From contig CACZDV010000002.1 of NCBI GenBank assembly GCA_902780025.1, forward strand, positions 62,001 to 126,000: DNA of 64,000 bases, read 5' to 3'. Within the stretch, counting starts at the first letter, position 1. Each line of letters opens with the position of its first letter. Position numbers and translations under genes: made by a program. The stretch comes from an uncultured Prevotellaceae bacterium. GTDB lineage: Bacteria > Bacteroidota > Bacteroidia > Bacteroidales > Bacteroidaceae. The notes beneath the pieces were generated by a model. It was not told the origin of the DNA and searched no databases. It was given only the letters and a program-made list of their open reading frames with translations. Positions 17,525-27,600 of the stretch are shown here, one piece after another.

Positions 17525-18109
17525 ATGGGAAAGTATTCATTGATGGCGCTACCGTATGCGCCCGAGGCCTTGGAGCCAGTAATTAGTAGACAGACGCTGG
17601 AGTTTCATCACGGGAAACATTTGGCGGCATACGTGAACAACCTCAACGGACTGCTGGAAGGCAGCGGCTTCGAGGAAGCAACGCTCGAGGACACAGTCTG
17701 TAAGGCCGTGGGAGGCGTCTTGAACAATGCAGGACAGATCTTGAACCATGAGTTGTATTTTGGGCAGTTTACTGCACCAAAGGCAGACAATCAGCCGGTC
17801 GGCGCTCTTGCAGAGGCTATCGTGCGCGACTTCGGTTCATTCGACGCCTTTAAGGAGGCCTTCCAGAAGGCTGGCGCAACGCTCTTCGGCAGCGGCTGGG
17901 TGTGGTTGTCGGCAGACAAGGACGGCAAGCTCGTCATCACGCAGGAGCCGAATGCCGCCAATCCCGTCCAGAAGGGTTTGAAGCCCCTGCTCACTTTCGA
18001 CGTTTGGGAGCACGCCTATTATCTCGACTATCAGAACCGCCGCCCCGACCACCTCGCTGCCCTCTGGCAGATTATCGACTGGAACGTCATAGAGCAGCGA
18101 TACCAATAG
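17525..18109 (+). CDS. sodB: Superoxide dismutase, Fe/Mn type
   Basis: 194 residues, full length and without a signal peptide. The metal ligands are visible in order: His in LEFHHGKH, His in LNHELYFG, and Asp plus His in LTFDVWEHAYYLDY. The enzyme converts superoxide to oxygen and hydrogen peroxide in the cytoplasm. The family is certain; whether iron or manganese is used cannot be told from sequence alone, and Bacteroidales enzymes are often cambialistic. Its own promoter lies close upstream, and a small alkyltransferase-like gene follows 4 bases after its stop. Confidence 0.95.
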   Translation: MGKYSLMALPYAPEALEPVISRQTLEFHHGKHLAAYVNNLNGLLEGSGFEEATLEDTVCKAVGGVLNNAGQILNHELYFGQFTAPKADNQPVGALAEAIVRDFGSFDAFKEAFQKAGATLFGSGWVWLSADKDGKLVITQEPNAANPVQKGLKPLLTFDVWEHAYYLDYQNRRPDHLAALWQIIDWNVIEQRYQ

Positions 18110-18113
18110 CCCC

Positions 18114-18452
18114 TTGAAGGACCTCCCTGACAAGATGACGCCAGAACAGGCGCGGGCGTTTCGTGACGATGTGCTGAACATCGTCAGCCAGATTCCCTAT
18201 GGCCGAGTGACCACCTATGGGCATATCGCTGCATGGGCTGGCTGGCCGAGCCATTCGCGGATGGTGGGCCGTACGCTGAGATATACGCCGGGGGCAGAGT
18301 TGCTGCCCTGTCACCGCGTCGTCAACAAAGAAGGGCGCACCGCCCCAGGCTGGAGTCGTCAGCGCCCTTTGCTTGAAGAAGAGGGCGTCAGATTCAGGGC
18401 AAACGGACATGTCGATATGAGCCGTTGCCTGTGGGAACCTTGTATAGAATAA
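18114..18452 (+). CDS. MGMT-like DNA alkyltransferase domain protein
   Basis: 112 residues if the TTG at 18114 is used, 105 if the ATG at 18135 (MTPEQARAF) is the true start, which I consider more likely. It consists only of the C-terminal domain of O6-alkylguanine-DNA alkyltransferases: a winged-helix region (PYGRVTTYGHIAAWAGWP) and the active-site motif LPCHRVVN. Alkyltransferase-like proteins of this size often replace the acceptor Cys by Trp; here the Cys is kept, so direct methyl transfer remains possible. It follows sodB with a 4-base gap, suggesting a shared transcript for damage defence. Confidence 0.85.
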   Translation: MKDLPDKMTPEQARAFRDDVLNIVSQIPYGRVTTYGHIAAWAGWPSHSRMVGRTLRYTPGAELLPCHRVVNKEGRTAPGWSRQRPLLEEEGVRFRANGHVDMSRCLWEPCIE

Positions 18453-18465
18453 AATTAGCTATCCG

Positions 18466-19632
18466 TTAAGAAGAGACAGCGACTTTCCCTTTATGTATTT
18501 TGTCGATGATGACGGCGAGGGCACCGTCGCCTGTTACGTTGCAGGCGGTGCCGAAGGAGTCCATTGCGATGTAGAGGGCAATGATGAGTGCCTGCGCATC
18601 GGGATTGAAACCTAATACGCCCGCCAAGGGACCAAGTGCAGCCATTGCCGCTCCGCCAGGCACACCAGGAGCCGCCACCATACAGACGCCTAACAGCAGG
18701 ATGAAATGGAGGAAGAGGGGTAGATCATGAGGCAGTCCGCTGATAAGGCAGACGGTGAGGGCGCAGCAGGTAATCTTCATCATCGAGCCCGAGATGTGGA
18801 TAGTGGCACAGAGCGGAACACAGAAACTGGCAATGGCATCGCTGACCCCGTTCTTCTTCGTCTGCTCCAGCGTGACGGGTATCGTAGCAGCACTCGACGA
18901 GGTGCCCAATGCCGTCAGATAGGCTGGCATCATATTCTTCAGCAGCCGCAACGGGTTCTTTCGGGCCAGTCCGCCGGCTATCAGGAACTCATAGAGCAGG
19001 ATGACGATGTGGAGCACAAAGATGATGCAGATGATTTTGGCGAACACCACCATGATGTGATACGCTTCGCCCGTAAAGGTCATTCCGAGGAAGATGCCGA
19101 AGATATAGAGCGGCAGCAGCGGGATGATGGCCACCTGGATAGTTTTTTCGATGATTTTGCGGAACTCCGAGAAGCCTTTCTTCAGCGTTGGTGAGTCGGT
19201 ATAGGCGATGCCGATACCGATGACGAACGAGCTCACCAGCGCTGCCATCACGTCGAGAATGGCAGGTATCTGCAGCTGGAAGTAAGGCTGCAGCGTCTCG
19301 GCCTTCTCTACAGCCATCGATGCCTCAGCGTCAATCAGTTGCGGGAACAGCATCGAACCCGTAGCGAAAGCCAGCAGTCCAGCCACGATGGTATCGGCAT
19401 AGGCCAGTCCCACCGTCAGCAGCAGCAGTCGGCCTGCCGTCCGACCGATGTCGGCAATAGCCGGCGTCACCAGTCCGATGATGATGAGCGGAATAAGGAA
19501 ACCCAAGAACTGGCTGAACACATAGTTGAACGTGACGAACACACGCACCCACCCTTCGGGCAGCACATTTCCTATCAACACGCCCAGCACGATAGCGATG
19601 ATAATACGCGGCAACAATCCTATCTTCTTCAT
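18466..19632 (-). CDS. Dicarboxylate/amino acid:cation symporter
   Basis: 388 residues from ATG 19632 (MKKIGLLPRIIIAI). The open frame extends upstream to 19905, but that part has no coding character and lies beyond the predicted promoter. The product has about eight membrane segments and the re-entrant loop signatures of the DAACS family: LTALGTSSSAATIPVTL (serine-rich motif), GVPGGAAMAALGPLAGVLG and DSFGTACNVTGDGALAVII. It should import glutamate, aspartate or C4-dicarboxylates with sodium or protons. Its start faces the EamA gene, with two divergent promoters between them. Confidence 0.92.
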   Translation of the reverse strand: MKKIGLLPRIIIAIVLGVLIGNVLPEGWVRVFVTFNYVFSQFLGFLIPLIIIGLVTPAIADIGRTAGRLLLLTVGLAYADTIVAGLLAFATGSMLFPQLIDAEASMAVEKAETLQPYFQLQIPAILDVMAALVSSFVIGIGIAYTDSPTLKKGFSEFRKIIEKTIQVAIIPLLPLYIFGIFLGMTFTGEAYHIMVVFAKIICIIFVLHIVILLYEFLIAGGLARKNPLRLLKNMMPAYLTALGTSSSAATIPVTLEQTKKNGVSDAIASFCVPLCATIHISGSMMKITCCALTVCLISGLPHDLPLFLHFILLLGVCMVAAPGVPGGAAMAALGPLAGVLGFNPDAQALIIALYIAMDSFGTACNVTGDGALAVIIDKIHKGKVAVSS

Positions 19633-19640
19633 ATCAGCTG

Positions 19641-19648
19641 CAAAGGTA
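19641..19648 (-). promoter_or_regulatory. Promoter -7 box of the symporter gene
   Basis: TACCTTTG on the minus strand only 9 bases before the start codon, giving a very short or absent leader. Confidence 0.6.
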
Positions 19649-19703
19649 GTAAAAAAACAGAAAAGTAAAAAGGCAAAAAAGTAGAAAAAAGAAAAAAACT
19701 TCG

Positions 19704-19711
19704 TACCTTTG
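19704..19711 (+). promoter_or_regulatory. Promoter -7 box of the EamA transporter gene
   Basis: TACCTTTG, 20 bases before the start codon; divergent from the symporter promoter. Confidence 0.65.
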
Positions 19712-19730
19712 CAGCCCGATAGACTAAACA

Positions 19731-20648
19731 ATGACATACTTAGGTGAACTAATTTCGATTGGTGTTGCATTCTCGTGGACGGCAACGGCACTGCTGAGCG
19801 AGTTTGGCTCGAAGCGGCTGGGCAACCTGACGCTGAACGTGCTGCGAATGGCGCTGGCATTGGTGTTCTCACTGGTGCTGTTCGGCGTGGTGACAGGTGA
19901 GCCATTGCCTACTGGCGTTTCCTCAGAGGCAATCAGCTGGATGCTGCTGTCAGGACTCGTGGGCTACGTGATAGGCGACTTCTGCCTGTTTCAATGCTAT
20001 ATCATCATCGGATCGCGCTATGGGCAACTCTTCATGACGCTGGCCCCGTTATCGGCAGCGCTGATGGCGTGGGTGACGCTGGGGCAGCAGATGACGGCAA
20101 TGAGCATTGTGGCTATGCTGGTAACCCTTGTTGGTATCGGAATCTCTGTGCTCGGACGGGGCGAGCATCATAAGGTGTCGCTGCGATTGCCTCTCAGTGG
20201 TGTGCTCTTCGCCATCGGGGCGGCCGTTTGTCAGGGTGTCGGGCTGGTGCTGAGCAAGATAGGCATGGACCACTATAATACGCCCGATATGCCTGAGTGG
20301 CTGATACCCTTCAGCGCCAACTTCTACCGCTGTGTGGCGGGCATCATCGGCTTCACCCTGTTGTTGTATTTCCGTGATGGGGTAGCGCCTTTACGCGAAG
20401 CAATGCACGACAGGAAAGGACTCACCGTAGCCACCGCCACCACCATCTTCGGCCCCTTCGTGGGCGTCGGTTTCTCACTGATGGCTGTGCAGTATACGGC
20501 TGCCGGCATCGCCTCCACGCTGATGGCTATGACGCCCATCATCATCCTTCTGCCCTCCTATTGGCTCTTCCACGAGCGCATTACGTGGCGCGCTGTCGTT
20601 GGTGCCTTCATCTCTGTCGTCGGCGTCAGCCTGTTTTTCCTTGGGTAG
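19731..20648 (+). CDS. EamA/DMT family transporter
   Basis: 305 residues with about ten hydrophobic segments arranged as two EamA repeats (about 5-135 and 160-305). The second repeat ends in STLMAMTPIIILLPSYWLFHERITWR, a typical DMT signature with the conserved Pro and Glu. Family members export metabolites or amino acids, or import nucleotide sugars; the substrate cannot be told. The gene stands alone with its own promoter. Confidence 0.88.
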   Translation: MTYLGELISIGVAFSWTATALLSEFGSKRLGNLTLNVLRMALALVFSLVLFGVVTGEPLPTGVSSEAISWMLLSGLVGYVIGDFCLFQCYIIIGSRYGQLFMTLAPLSAALMAWVTLGQQMTAMSIVAMLVTLVGIGISVLGRGEHHKVSLRLPLSGVLFAIGAAVCQGVGLVLSKIGMDHYNTPDMPEWLIPFSANFYRCVAGIIGFTLLLYFRDGVAPLREAMHDRKGLTVATATTIFGPFVGVGFSLMAVQYTAAGIASTLMAMTPIIILLPSYWLFHERITWRAVVGAFISVVGVSLFFLG

Positions 20649-20745
20649 CCACCCGTTGAAAAAACCGTATAACATTGACGTTGTTTTATCATCCATCGGC
20701 ACAGTTATAAAATCTGGATAGGATTAAAAATAATTGCCCGTTTTC

Positions 20746-20776
20746 TTGCATTTGGCCTCATTTTTTATTATCTTTG
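20746..20776 (+). promoter_or_regulatory. Promoter upstream of the TfoX-like gene
   Basis: TTG (20746-20748), 20 bases, TATCTTTG (20769-20776). The start codon is at 21046, so the predicted transcript has a leader of about 260 bases. Confidence 0.7.
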
Positions 20777-20783
20777 CACTCGG

Positions 20784-21000
20784 ATTCCTCAAACGTCTGG
20801 AGCCTGTTCAAATGGAACGGTGGCTGAGGAATACAGATACAGATGATACAGATGTTTTCTAAGGAGTCCTCGCGTACCGCGCATACACGGTACGCGTGAG
20901 AAATTTACTAAAAACAAGTGTATAGATGTGTATCTGTATCACTCCGGATGGAAGCTCCAAACGGCCCGGATGGAGGCTCCAAACGAGGTGAATGGAGGCG
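20784..21000. repeat. Palindromic, repeat-rich leader ahead of the TfoX-like gene
   Basis: TTCCTCA (20785-20791) pairs with TGAGGAA (20825-20831). A long imperfect inverted repeat follows, with arms containing ATACAGATACAGATGATACA and its counterpart GTGTATCTGTATCAC, around a central hairpin CGCGTACCG / CGGTACGCG (20871-20896). After it come two direct copies of CGGATGGAAGCTCCAAACG (20945 and 20967). It contains no ORF. It could be a mobile palindromic element or a regulatory leader. Confidence 0.65.
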
Positions 21001-21045
21001 CTATTCTAACAGAAAAGAAGGGAAATTAACGTAAAATATACAACG

Positions 21046-21369
21046 ATGGCAAGTAATACCGATTTTGTACAGTATATCGCCGACCAATGTAGTGGTGCGG
21101 GCGAGATTATGGTGAAGAAGATGTTCGGCGACTACGGCATCTACTGTGATGGGAAAATCTTCGGACTCATCTGCGACGACTGTTTCTATCTGAAGCCTAC
21201 GGAGGCCGTCCGCCCCTTACTTCGCGTCGTCGATATGCGTCCTCCCTACGACGGTGCCAAGGACTACTATTATATCGCTGATGTCGATGACCGCGACTAC
21301 GTCTCACTCCTCGTCCGCGAGACCTGCAAGGCTCTGCCTGAGCCGAAGCCGAAAAAGAAGAAGAAGTGA
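21046..21369 (+). CDS. TfoX N-terminal domain protein
   Basis: 107 residues. MVKKMFGDYGIYCDGKIFGLICDDCFYLKPT matches the TfoX/Sxy N-terminal domain (key part KKMFGDYGIY); the C-terminal TfoX domain is absent, and the protein ends in a run of lysines (KPKKKKK). In gammaproteobacteria Sxy/TfoX activates competence genes together with CRP; single-domain versions in Bacteroidetes have no proven role. It has its own promoter and an unusually long, structured leader. The start follows a clear coding boundary (ATG GCA AGT). Confidence 0.85.
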   Translation: MASNTDFVQYIADQCSGAGEIMVKKMFGDYGIYCDGKIFGLICDDCFYLKPTEAVRPLLRVVDMRPPYDGAKDYYYIADVDDRDYVSLLVRETCKALPEPKPKKKKK

Positions 21370-21392
21370 TGAATAATTTGACAAAGTTCCGT

Positions 21393-21971
21393 CTAACCGA
21401 AAAGATGGGAAAGGAGTACTTTGATGCCGATGAACAGCAGCACGAGGCCGCCGGCGAGTTCGGGCTTCAGCCGTCGGGTGATGACCTGTCCGAAGCGGAT
21501 GCCTAACAGGTAGCCTATCACGCTGAACAGGACGGACACCGCGCCAATCATCACAAGGGGCAACGTCAGTTGCGACAGGCGTTCGTAGCCTAAGCAGGCC
21601 ATACTGATGCCGACGGCCAGGGCGTCGATACTGGTGGCTACCGCTAAGAGCAGCTGGGTGTGCAGCGACAGGGGGTTGAACGTCTGGTGGTCGTCATCGC
21701 CGAACGACTCCCATATCATCTTACCGCCGATGAAGGCCAGCATGCCGAAGGCTATCCAATGGTCGACGGCCTCCAAGTACTGGCTGAAATGGGCTGTGCC
21801 GGCCCACCCCAGGAGCGGCATCAGCGCCTGAAAGATGCCGAACAGCAGGGCCATGCGCAGGATGGCGGCGCAGAGACGGCGGCGCAGGATGACGCCACTC
21901 ATAATGCTTACCGTGAAACAGTCCATAGCCAGTGCTACGGACAACAGCAGAAGGTCAAACAGACTTATCAT
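21393..21971 (-). CDS. mntP: Manganese efflux pump MntP family
   Basis: 192 residues, six membrane segments in two repeats of three. The charged membrane motifs are present: ALAMDCFTVSIMSG in the first repeat and SIDALAVGISMACLG in the second, both carrying the conserved Asp. The pump lowers cytoplasmic manganese. It overlaps the end of comEC by 17 bases and is the last gene of the minus operon with the GNAT-like gene and comEC. No manganese riboswitch is seen. Confidence 0.9.
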   Translation of the reverse strand: MISLFDLLLLSVALAMDCFTVSIMSGVILRRRLCAAILRMALLFGIFQALMPLLGWAGTAHFSQYLEAVDHWIAFGMLAFIGGKMIWESFGDDDHQTFNPLSLHTQLLLAVATSIDALAVGISMACLGYERLSQLTLPLVMIGAVSVLFSVIGYLLGIRFGQVITRRLKPELAGGLVLLFIGIKVLLSHLFG

Positions 21972-23427
21972 ATCTAATGATTATAAGGTACACGGAAACG
22001 ATGATGACATAGACCATAGCCGTCTGCAGGGCTGAGGGGCGCAGGCCCTCGATGCTGGCAAGGGGCAGCCGCGAGGCTATCAGCGTCAGGGCGGCGTTGA
22101 GCCAGGCGGTAACCTGCAACAGCAGTACGCCCGTAGCGGGCAGCAGCAGGGCCAAAAGGGCCAGACAGAGGATGGCCGTAGCGGCGGGGATGACGATGAG
22201 GTTGGTCAGCAGGAAGTAGGTGGAGAACCGCCCGAAGTAATAGGCGATAAGCGGGGCAACGCCCACCTGGGCTGCCAGCGAGACGGTGGTCAGACCCCAC
22301 AGCCAGCGCAGCAGGGGACGGTCGAACAGAAACCTTTGGATGCGCTGTTTATCAACCAGCGGCAGCAACAGCAGGATGGCCAGCATGGCCGCGAAGGAGA
22401 GCTGGAAACCTACGTCGAACAGACTGTCGGGATTGACCAGAAGGATGCACAACGCCGCCAAGGCCAATGCGTTGAGCGACATACGGCGATGCCCTGCCAA
22501 CGACACCAGCGCATAGGCGCTGATCATGACTGCCGAGCGGACGACGCTGGCGGGCAGTCCTACCAACAGAACGAAGCCCCAGATGGCCGCAACCGTCAAC
22601 AGTTGGGTGACAACACGGAAACGGCGTCTGACGACGAGCAGCGACAACAACATATAGATGATGCCTAAGTGGAGGCCGCTGAGGGCCAGCACGTGGGAGG
22701 CTCCGCTGACGGCATAGACGTCGCGCAACTCCTGAGTCATCGCCGACTTATCGCCTAAGGTCATCGCTGCCAGCACGGCGTATTCGTCGCCGTCGGCTCC
22801 CATCTGGCGGTAGCGCTGCAGCAGGGTATGGCGATAACAGAGGAACCGTAGCCTGGCCCGTTGCCACAGCGACAGTCCCTGCCAGGAGTCTGGCAGCCGT
22901 TGCCAATCGTCAGCCCAAACAAAAGTCTGACCCGTGAAACCGTGAACCTCCAGATAGCGCCGGTAGTCGAATGAGCCGAAGTGCCAGTCGCTGTTGCGGC
23001 TGATGGTGGAGCTGAGTTGCAGGCGGTCGCCAATCTGCAACTGGCGGCTGCGGTCGTCTTTCGTCACGTAGCACTTCAGGCGACTGCCGTTGTCAGTCAA
23101 GATAATATCCATTCCCATCGTCTTGGGCTTTTCTGTTACTTCCGACGCAATGACAGCCTCGTAACGTACCTTGCCGTCAGGCCAGGATACCTGTTCGTGC
23201 TGCTGACGGACGGATGAGGAGCGAACGGCCCCTAAGGCGGCCATAGCCAACAGGATGGAAACGGACTGCAGCCCGCTCCAACGGTATAGCAGCAACGTGA
23301 TGACCATCATCGTCAACAGCACACCCCACCAGGGAACTGCCGTCGGCCAAGTGTCGCCAAGAACAATACCGACGACCAAGGCAGCAGCAGGTCCCGCTAA
23401 CGGTGCTGAGGAAGACAGGCGCTGCAT
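21955..23427 (-). CDS. comEC: ComEC/Rec2 competence membrane protein (without beta-lactamase domain)
   Basis: 490 residues. N-terminal membrane segments (about 10-65) are followed by an OB-fold-like soluble part (about 85-175, GSRLKCYVTKDDRS) and the Competence domain (about 210-480) with SGASHVLALSGLHLGIIYMLLSLL, the ComEC signature. It forms the inner membrane channel for transforming DNA. The C-terminal metallo-beta-lactamase domain of long ComEC forms is missing, which is common in Bacteroidetes. The start overlaps the stop of the upstream gene by one base. Confidence 0.92.
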   Translation of the reverse strand: MQRLSSSAPLAGPAAALVVGIVLGDTWPTAVPWWGVLLTMMVITLLLYRWSGLQSVSILLAMAALGAVRSSSVRQQHEQVSWPDGKVRYEAVIASEVTEKPKTMGMDIILTDNGSRLKCYVTKDDRSRQLQIGDRLQLSSTISRNSDWHFGSFDYRRYLEVHGFTGQTFVWADDWQRLPDSWQGLSLWQRARLRFLCYRHTLLQRYRQMGADGDEYAVLAAMTLGDKSAMTQELRDVYAVSGASHVLALSGLHLGIIYMLLSLLVVRRRFRVVTQLLTVAAIWGFVLLVGLPASVVRSAVMISAYALVSLAGHRRMSLNALALAALCILLVNPDSLFDVGFQLSFAAMLAILLLLPLVDKQRIQRFLFDRPLLRWLWGLTTVSLAAQVGVAPLIAYYFGRFSTYFLLTNLIVIPAATAILCLALLALLLPATGVLLLQVTAWLNAALTLIASRLPLASIEGLRPSALQTAMVYVIIVSVYLIIIRYDKSV

Positions 23428-24557
23428 TACAAGTTCTTACGGAAACAACGGTGACGACGATGAATGTGGCTGTCCAGATATTGCCACTGTGCCAGCACCT
23501 TCTCGTTGCGCTCCATCATGGGCATCGCGTCAGCCCAGACGAAGCCGTAACGCTGGAACTGATGGATGAGGTCGTCGAAAATCAGGGCGTTGGCACCCTT
23601 AGCACGGTACTCGGGCAGTACGCCAATCAGCAACAGGTCAACGGTGTCGGTGTTATGCGTCCTCAGCGTCTTCAGCAGGTGCCACCAGCCGAAGGGGAAC
23701 AGCCGTCCGTCGCGCGTCTTCTGAAGTGCCCGGCTGAATGAGGGGAAGGTAATGCCGAAGCCTATCATCTCGTCGCCGTCCATCACGGCGGTGACCAAGT
23801 TCAGGTCGGCTATCTTAATATAGTCGTTCACCAGCTTGTCCACCTGCTGCTCTGACAACTGGCTGAAGCCGTAAAGGTCTTTGTAAGTGGCGTTCAGCAG
23901 TTCGAAGACCTTGCGTCCGTAGCCTCCGCTGAGCAGTTCGCTGCGCGTGAACTTATGCACCCGCAGGCCGTAGCGTTGCTTCACGATTTCCGCTATCTTG
24001 TGAAATTTGAAGTTGTCGTCCTGCGGTACCCTGACTTTTATTTCCACGTAGTCGTTGTCTTTCTCGAATCCGCCGTAGCGGGCTATGTGGTCGGCATAGT
24101 AGGGATAGTTGTAGTTGATATACATCGTCGTCAACTCGTCGTAGCCCTCTACCAGCATTCCTTCACGGTCGGTGTCGATGAATCCTAACGGTCCGGCCAT
24201 CTCGGTCATGCCCCGCTCACGTCCCCACTGTGCGACGGTGTCCAACAGCGCCTTGCTCACCTCATCATCGTCGATGAAGTCGAACCAGCCGAAGCGTACC
24301 TGCTGCACCTTCCACTGCTCGTTGGCGCGGCGGTTGATGATAGCGGCCACGCGGCCCACGATCTTACCGTCCTTATAGGCCAGGAAGTAGTCGGCCTCGC
24401 AACACTCGAACGACGGGTTCTTGTCGCGTTGCAAGGTGGCCATCTCGTCGAAGAACAGATAGGGAACGGCCTTATCGCAATCGCGATAGAGGTCGTAGAA
24501 GAATTGTATGAACTGCTTAAGCTCTCGTTTCGTAGAAACCTTACGTATTTCAACCAT
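23427..24557 (-). CDS. GNAT-like acyltransferase family protein
   Basis: 376 residues from ATG 24557 (MVEIRKVSTKRELKQFIQF). The open frame continues 14 codons further upstream but crosses the promoter box, so this start is chosen. Features include YFLAYKDGKIVGRVAAIINRR (shown in part: GKIVGRVAAIINRR), GPLGFIDTDREGMLVEG and a C-terminal GNAT-like fold with LLLIGVLPEYRAKGANALI. This matches a conserved Bacteroidetes N-acetyltransferase-like family of unknown substrate. It is first in an operon with comEC and mntP. Confidence 0.75.
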   Translation of the reverse strand: MVEIRKVSTKRELKQFIQFFYDLYRDCDKAVPYLFFDEMATLQRDKNPSFECCEADYFLAYKDGKIVGRVAAIINRRANEQWKVQQVRFGWFDFIDDDEVSKALLDTVAQWGRERGMTEMAGPLGFIDTDREGMLVEGYDELTTMYINYNYPYYADHIARYGGFEKDNDYVEIKVRVPQDDNFKFHKIAEIVKQRYGLRVHKFTRSELLSGGYGRKVFELLNATYKDLYGFSQLSEQQVDKLVNDYIKIADLNLVTAVMDGDEMIGFGITFPSFSRALQKTRDGRLFPFGWWHLLKTLRTHNTDTVDLLLIGVLPEYRAKGANALIFDDLIHQFQRYGFVWADAMPMMERNEKVLAQWQYLDSHIHRRHRCFRKNL

Positions 24558-24576
24558 TGTTTTTACAATTGTGGTG

Positions 24577-24584
24577 CAAAGATA
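24577..24584 (-). promoter_or_regulatory. Promoter -7 box, GNAT-comEC-mntP operon
   Basis: TATCTTTG on the minus strand, 20 bases before the start at 24557. Confidence 0.65.
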
Positions 24585-24629
24585 CAAATTATTTCTCAAT
24601 TACAAATTCGTTATTACAAAATATTTTCT

Positions 24630-24637
24630 TATCTTTG
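24630..24637 (+). promoter_or_regulatory. Promoter -7 box, bimodular GH43 gene
   Basis: TATCTTTG, 33 bases before the ATG at 24670. Confidence 0.65.
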
Positions 24638-24669
24638 CGGTCAAATCATCAAAACTCCCGTTGCAAAGT

Positions 24670-27600
24670 ATGAAAAGAAAGACATTGACGATGGCCATAG
24701 CAGCCATGATGGTTACAATGATGAGTCTGGCAGGACGTGTCTGTGCCGAGAATACGGACAGCGTGAAAGTGACGTTCGATTTCTCGACGCTCACAGACCA
24801 GAGCGGTCAATACAGCGGCGCACTGAAGGGTAGCGCTATGCTCACCGCCGTGGGCCATGAGCCCGTTCTCTCACTGGGTAGCAAAGACGGTTACTTTGAG
24901 TTCGATGCCTCGGTGGGACAACTGGTGAAGACATTCAGCGATTATACCATCAGCCTGGACGTGATGATTCCGCAAAGCACCAACATCACCACGAACGGCA
25001 ACTTTGTCTGGTGCTTCTCCAATTCATCTTCTTCGGGCTACCTCTTCTTCGGCGCCAAGGAGTCGCGCTTCTCCATTACGACAGGAAACTACTCCTCGGA
25101 ACAGCGCGTGAATCCCAACAGGGCGCTGACGAAAGGCCGCTGGATGAATATAGTCTACGTACAGCGGGGCAACGAGGGACGTGTCATCATCGACGGCAAG
25201 CAGACGGCCAAAAGCACGATAAGCCTGAAGCCCAGCGGCCTGAGCGGCGCGCTGAAGAACTCGTACTTAGGGCGCAGCTGCTACAGCGGCGACGCCTTCC
25301 TGAAGGATGCGCTGATGCACAACTTCGTGCTCTGCAATTACGCCATGAGCGATGAGGACATTGCGGCCTTGCAGAGCGGCATCGCCCAGCTGAACCGCGA
25401 GACGGAGGACGAGGCGGTACGCAACCTGATACAGCACTTCACGTTAGGTGACGTCAGTGCCCTGACACGCGATATCGCCCTGCCCACGACCTATGCCGAC
25501 GTGGTGAACATCACGTGGGAGAGCAGCGACGAGCACATCATCACCTCCGACGGCCACATCACCCGTCCGGCCATCGGCAGCGGTACGGCCCATGCCGTGC
25601 TGACCGCCCACTTCAGCACGTCGACCGTCAGCGACGTCCTTACCTTCGAGGTGGGCGTACTGCCTGTGTTCACCGACGATGAGGCACTGGCGTATGAGTC
25701 GGAACAGCTGACCATCGGCGGACAGACCGGCAACCTCTACGACCAGCTGATACTTCCAACGATGGCCGCCGAGGGCGACCCGGTGTTCTGGAAATCCAGC
25801 GACGAGACCTATCTCAGCAACGACGGTCGTGTCGTGCGCTTCGGCAACGACGGTAAGCAACACGTCACGCTGACGGCCACCATCCGTCGCGGCGAGAAGT
25901 CCGTCCAGCGTGACTTCGACGTCTACATCCATCAGAACGAACCCTACGCCTCCTACCTGTTCGTCTACTTCCCCTCAAACGACAATGAGAATATCTACTA
26001 CGCCCTATCAGGCGACGGCTACAGCTACACGCCCCTGAACCAGGGCAAGCGCGTGGTCAGTGCCGACAGCTGTACGGTGATGGGCGGTCTGCGCGACCCG
26101 CACATCCTGCGCGGCAATGACGGCTGGTTCTACATGGCGGTGACGGACATGAAGTGCGCCTTGGGCTGGAACAGCAACCGCGGACTGGTGTTGATGCGTT
26201 CGCGTGACCTTATCCACTGGAGCCACGCCACCGTCCACTTCCCCACTAAATATAAAGGAACCATGTGGGCCAAAGTGACCCGCGTCTGGGCACCACAAAC
26301 CATCTGGGATCCAGATTACGAGAACGCCGACGGCTCGCACGGTCGCTATATGGTGTACTTCTCGCTCGTCACCGAGGACGGCAGCATCCCCTACGACAAG
26401 GTCTACTACTGCTACGCCAACGACGACTTCACCGACTTCATCGGCGAACCCCGCTACTTCTACGACCGCGGGGCGGCCACCATCGATATGGACATCGTCT
26501 ACAACGAGAGTGACAGCCTCTACCATGCTATCTACAAAAACGACGCGACCAACGGCATTGCCCAGGTGACGGCCCGACGGCTGACGCCCGAGGCAGGACA
26601 GCCCGACGGCAGTCAGTGGGGCAACCCGAGCGGCAACCTGCAGCAGACGACGGTGGCCGTTGAGGGTGGCGGACTCTTCAAACTCATCAATCAGGACCAG
26701 TGGATACTGATGTACGACTGCTACTCGTCGGGCTACTATCAGTTCTGCTCCAGCTCAGACCTGCAGACGTTCACCCGTGTCAAGAACACCACGACCAGCG
26801 GTGCCTTCACTCCCCGTCACGGTACCGTCATCCCGCTGACGCAGGCCGAGACCGACGCGCTGCTCACCGCCTTCCCCGCCAACGGACTGAAGGCGGGCAT
26901 CACGGCGATGACTCATCCGGCCATCCGTCAGGAACTCGCCACCATCACCTCAACGGCTGTTCAGATTCCCGTACAGCCCGGCACCGACCTCACCGCCTTC
27001 GACCCGCAGTTCATCCTGGCAGCAGGCTCGACCATCGAACCCCAGGGACCGCAGGACTTCACGCAGGGCCCCGTGACCTTTGTCTGCAATACTGCAGCGA
27101 CACCGCAGTCCTCCTCGTCCTCTCGCTCCTATAAGGTAACGGCCTACGAATGTGGTAACCCCGTCCTATCCGACTTCCACGCCGACCCTGAAGTGCTGTT
27201 CTCCAAGAAGACGGGCCGCTTCTATGTCTACCCCACCACCGACGGCTACGACGGCTGGGGCGGTTACAGCTTCGATGTCTTCTCTTCACCCGACCTCGTA
27301 CACTTCCAGAACGAGGGCACCATCCTCAACCTCGCCGCCAGTGGTGATGCCCCCTGGGCGTCCGGTAATGCCTGGGCACCCTGCATCGAGGAGAAGTGGA
27401 TGGACGGTCAGTGGAAATACTTCTTCTACTTCAGCGCCCACAATGCGACTCTCGACAAGAAGACCTTAGGCGTGGCGGTGGCCGACGCTCCTACGGGTCC
27501 CTTCAAGGCGTTGGCACAGCCACTGTTCACGACGACCTCGGGCGGACAGATGATTGACTCTGACGTCTTCACCGATCCCGTCAGCGGACAGACCTATTTA

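Noticed and set aside
19633-19905. N-terminal extension of the dicarboxylate symporter
   Set aside because: It crosses the promoter and overlaps the start of the divergent EamA gene; the family begins at MKKIGLLPR.
24508-24669. N-terminal extension of the bimodular GH43 protein
   Set aside because: It spans the divergent promoter region; the signal peptide begins at MKRKTLTM.
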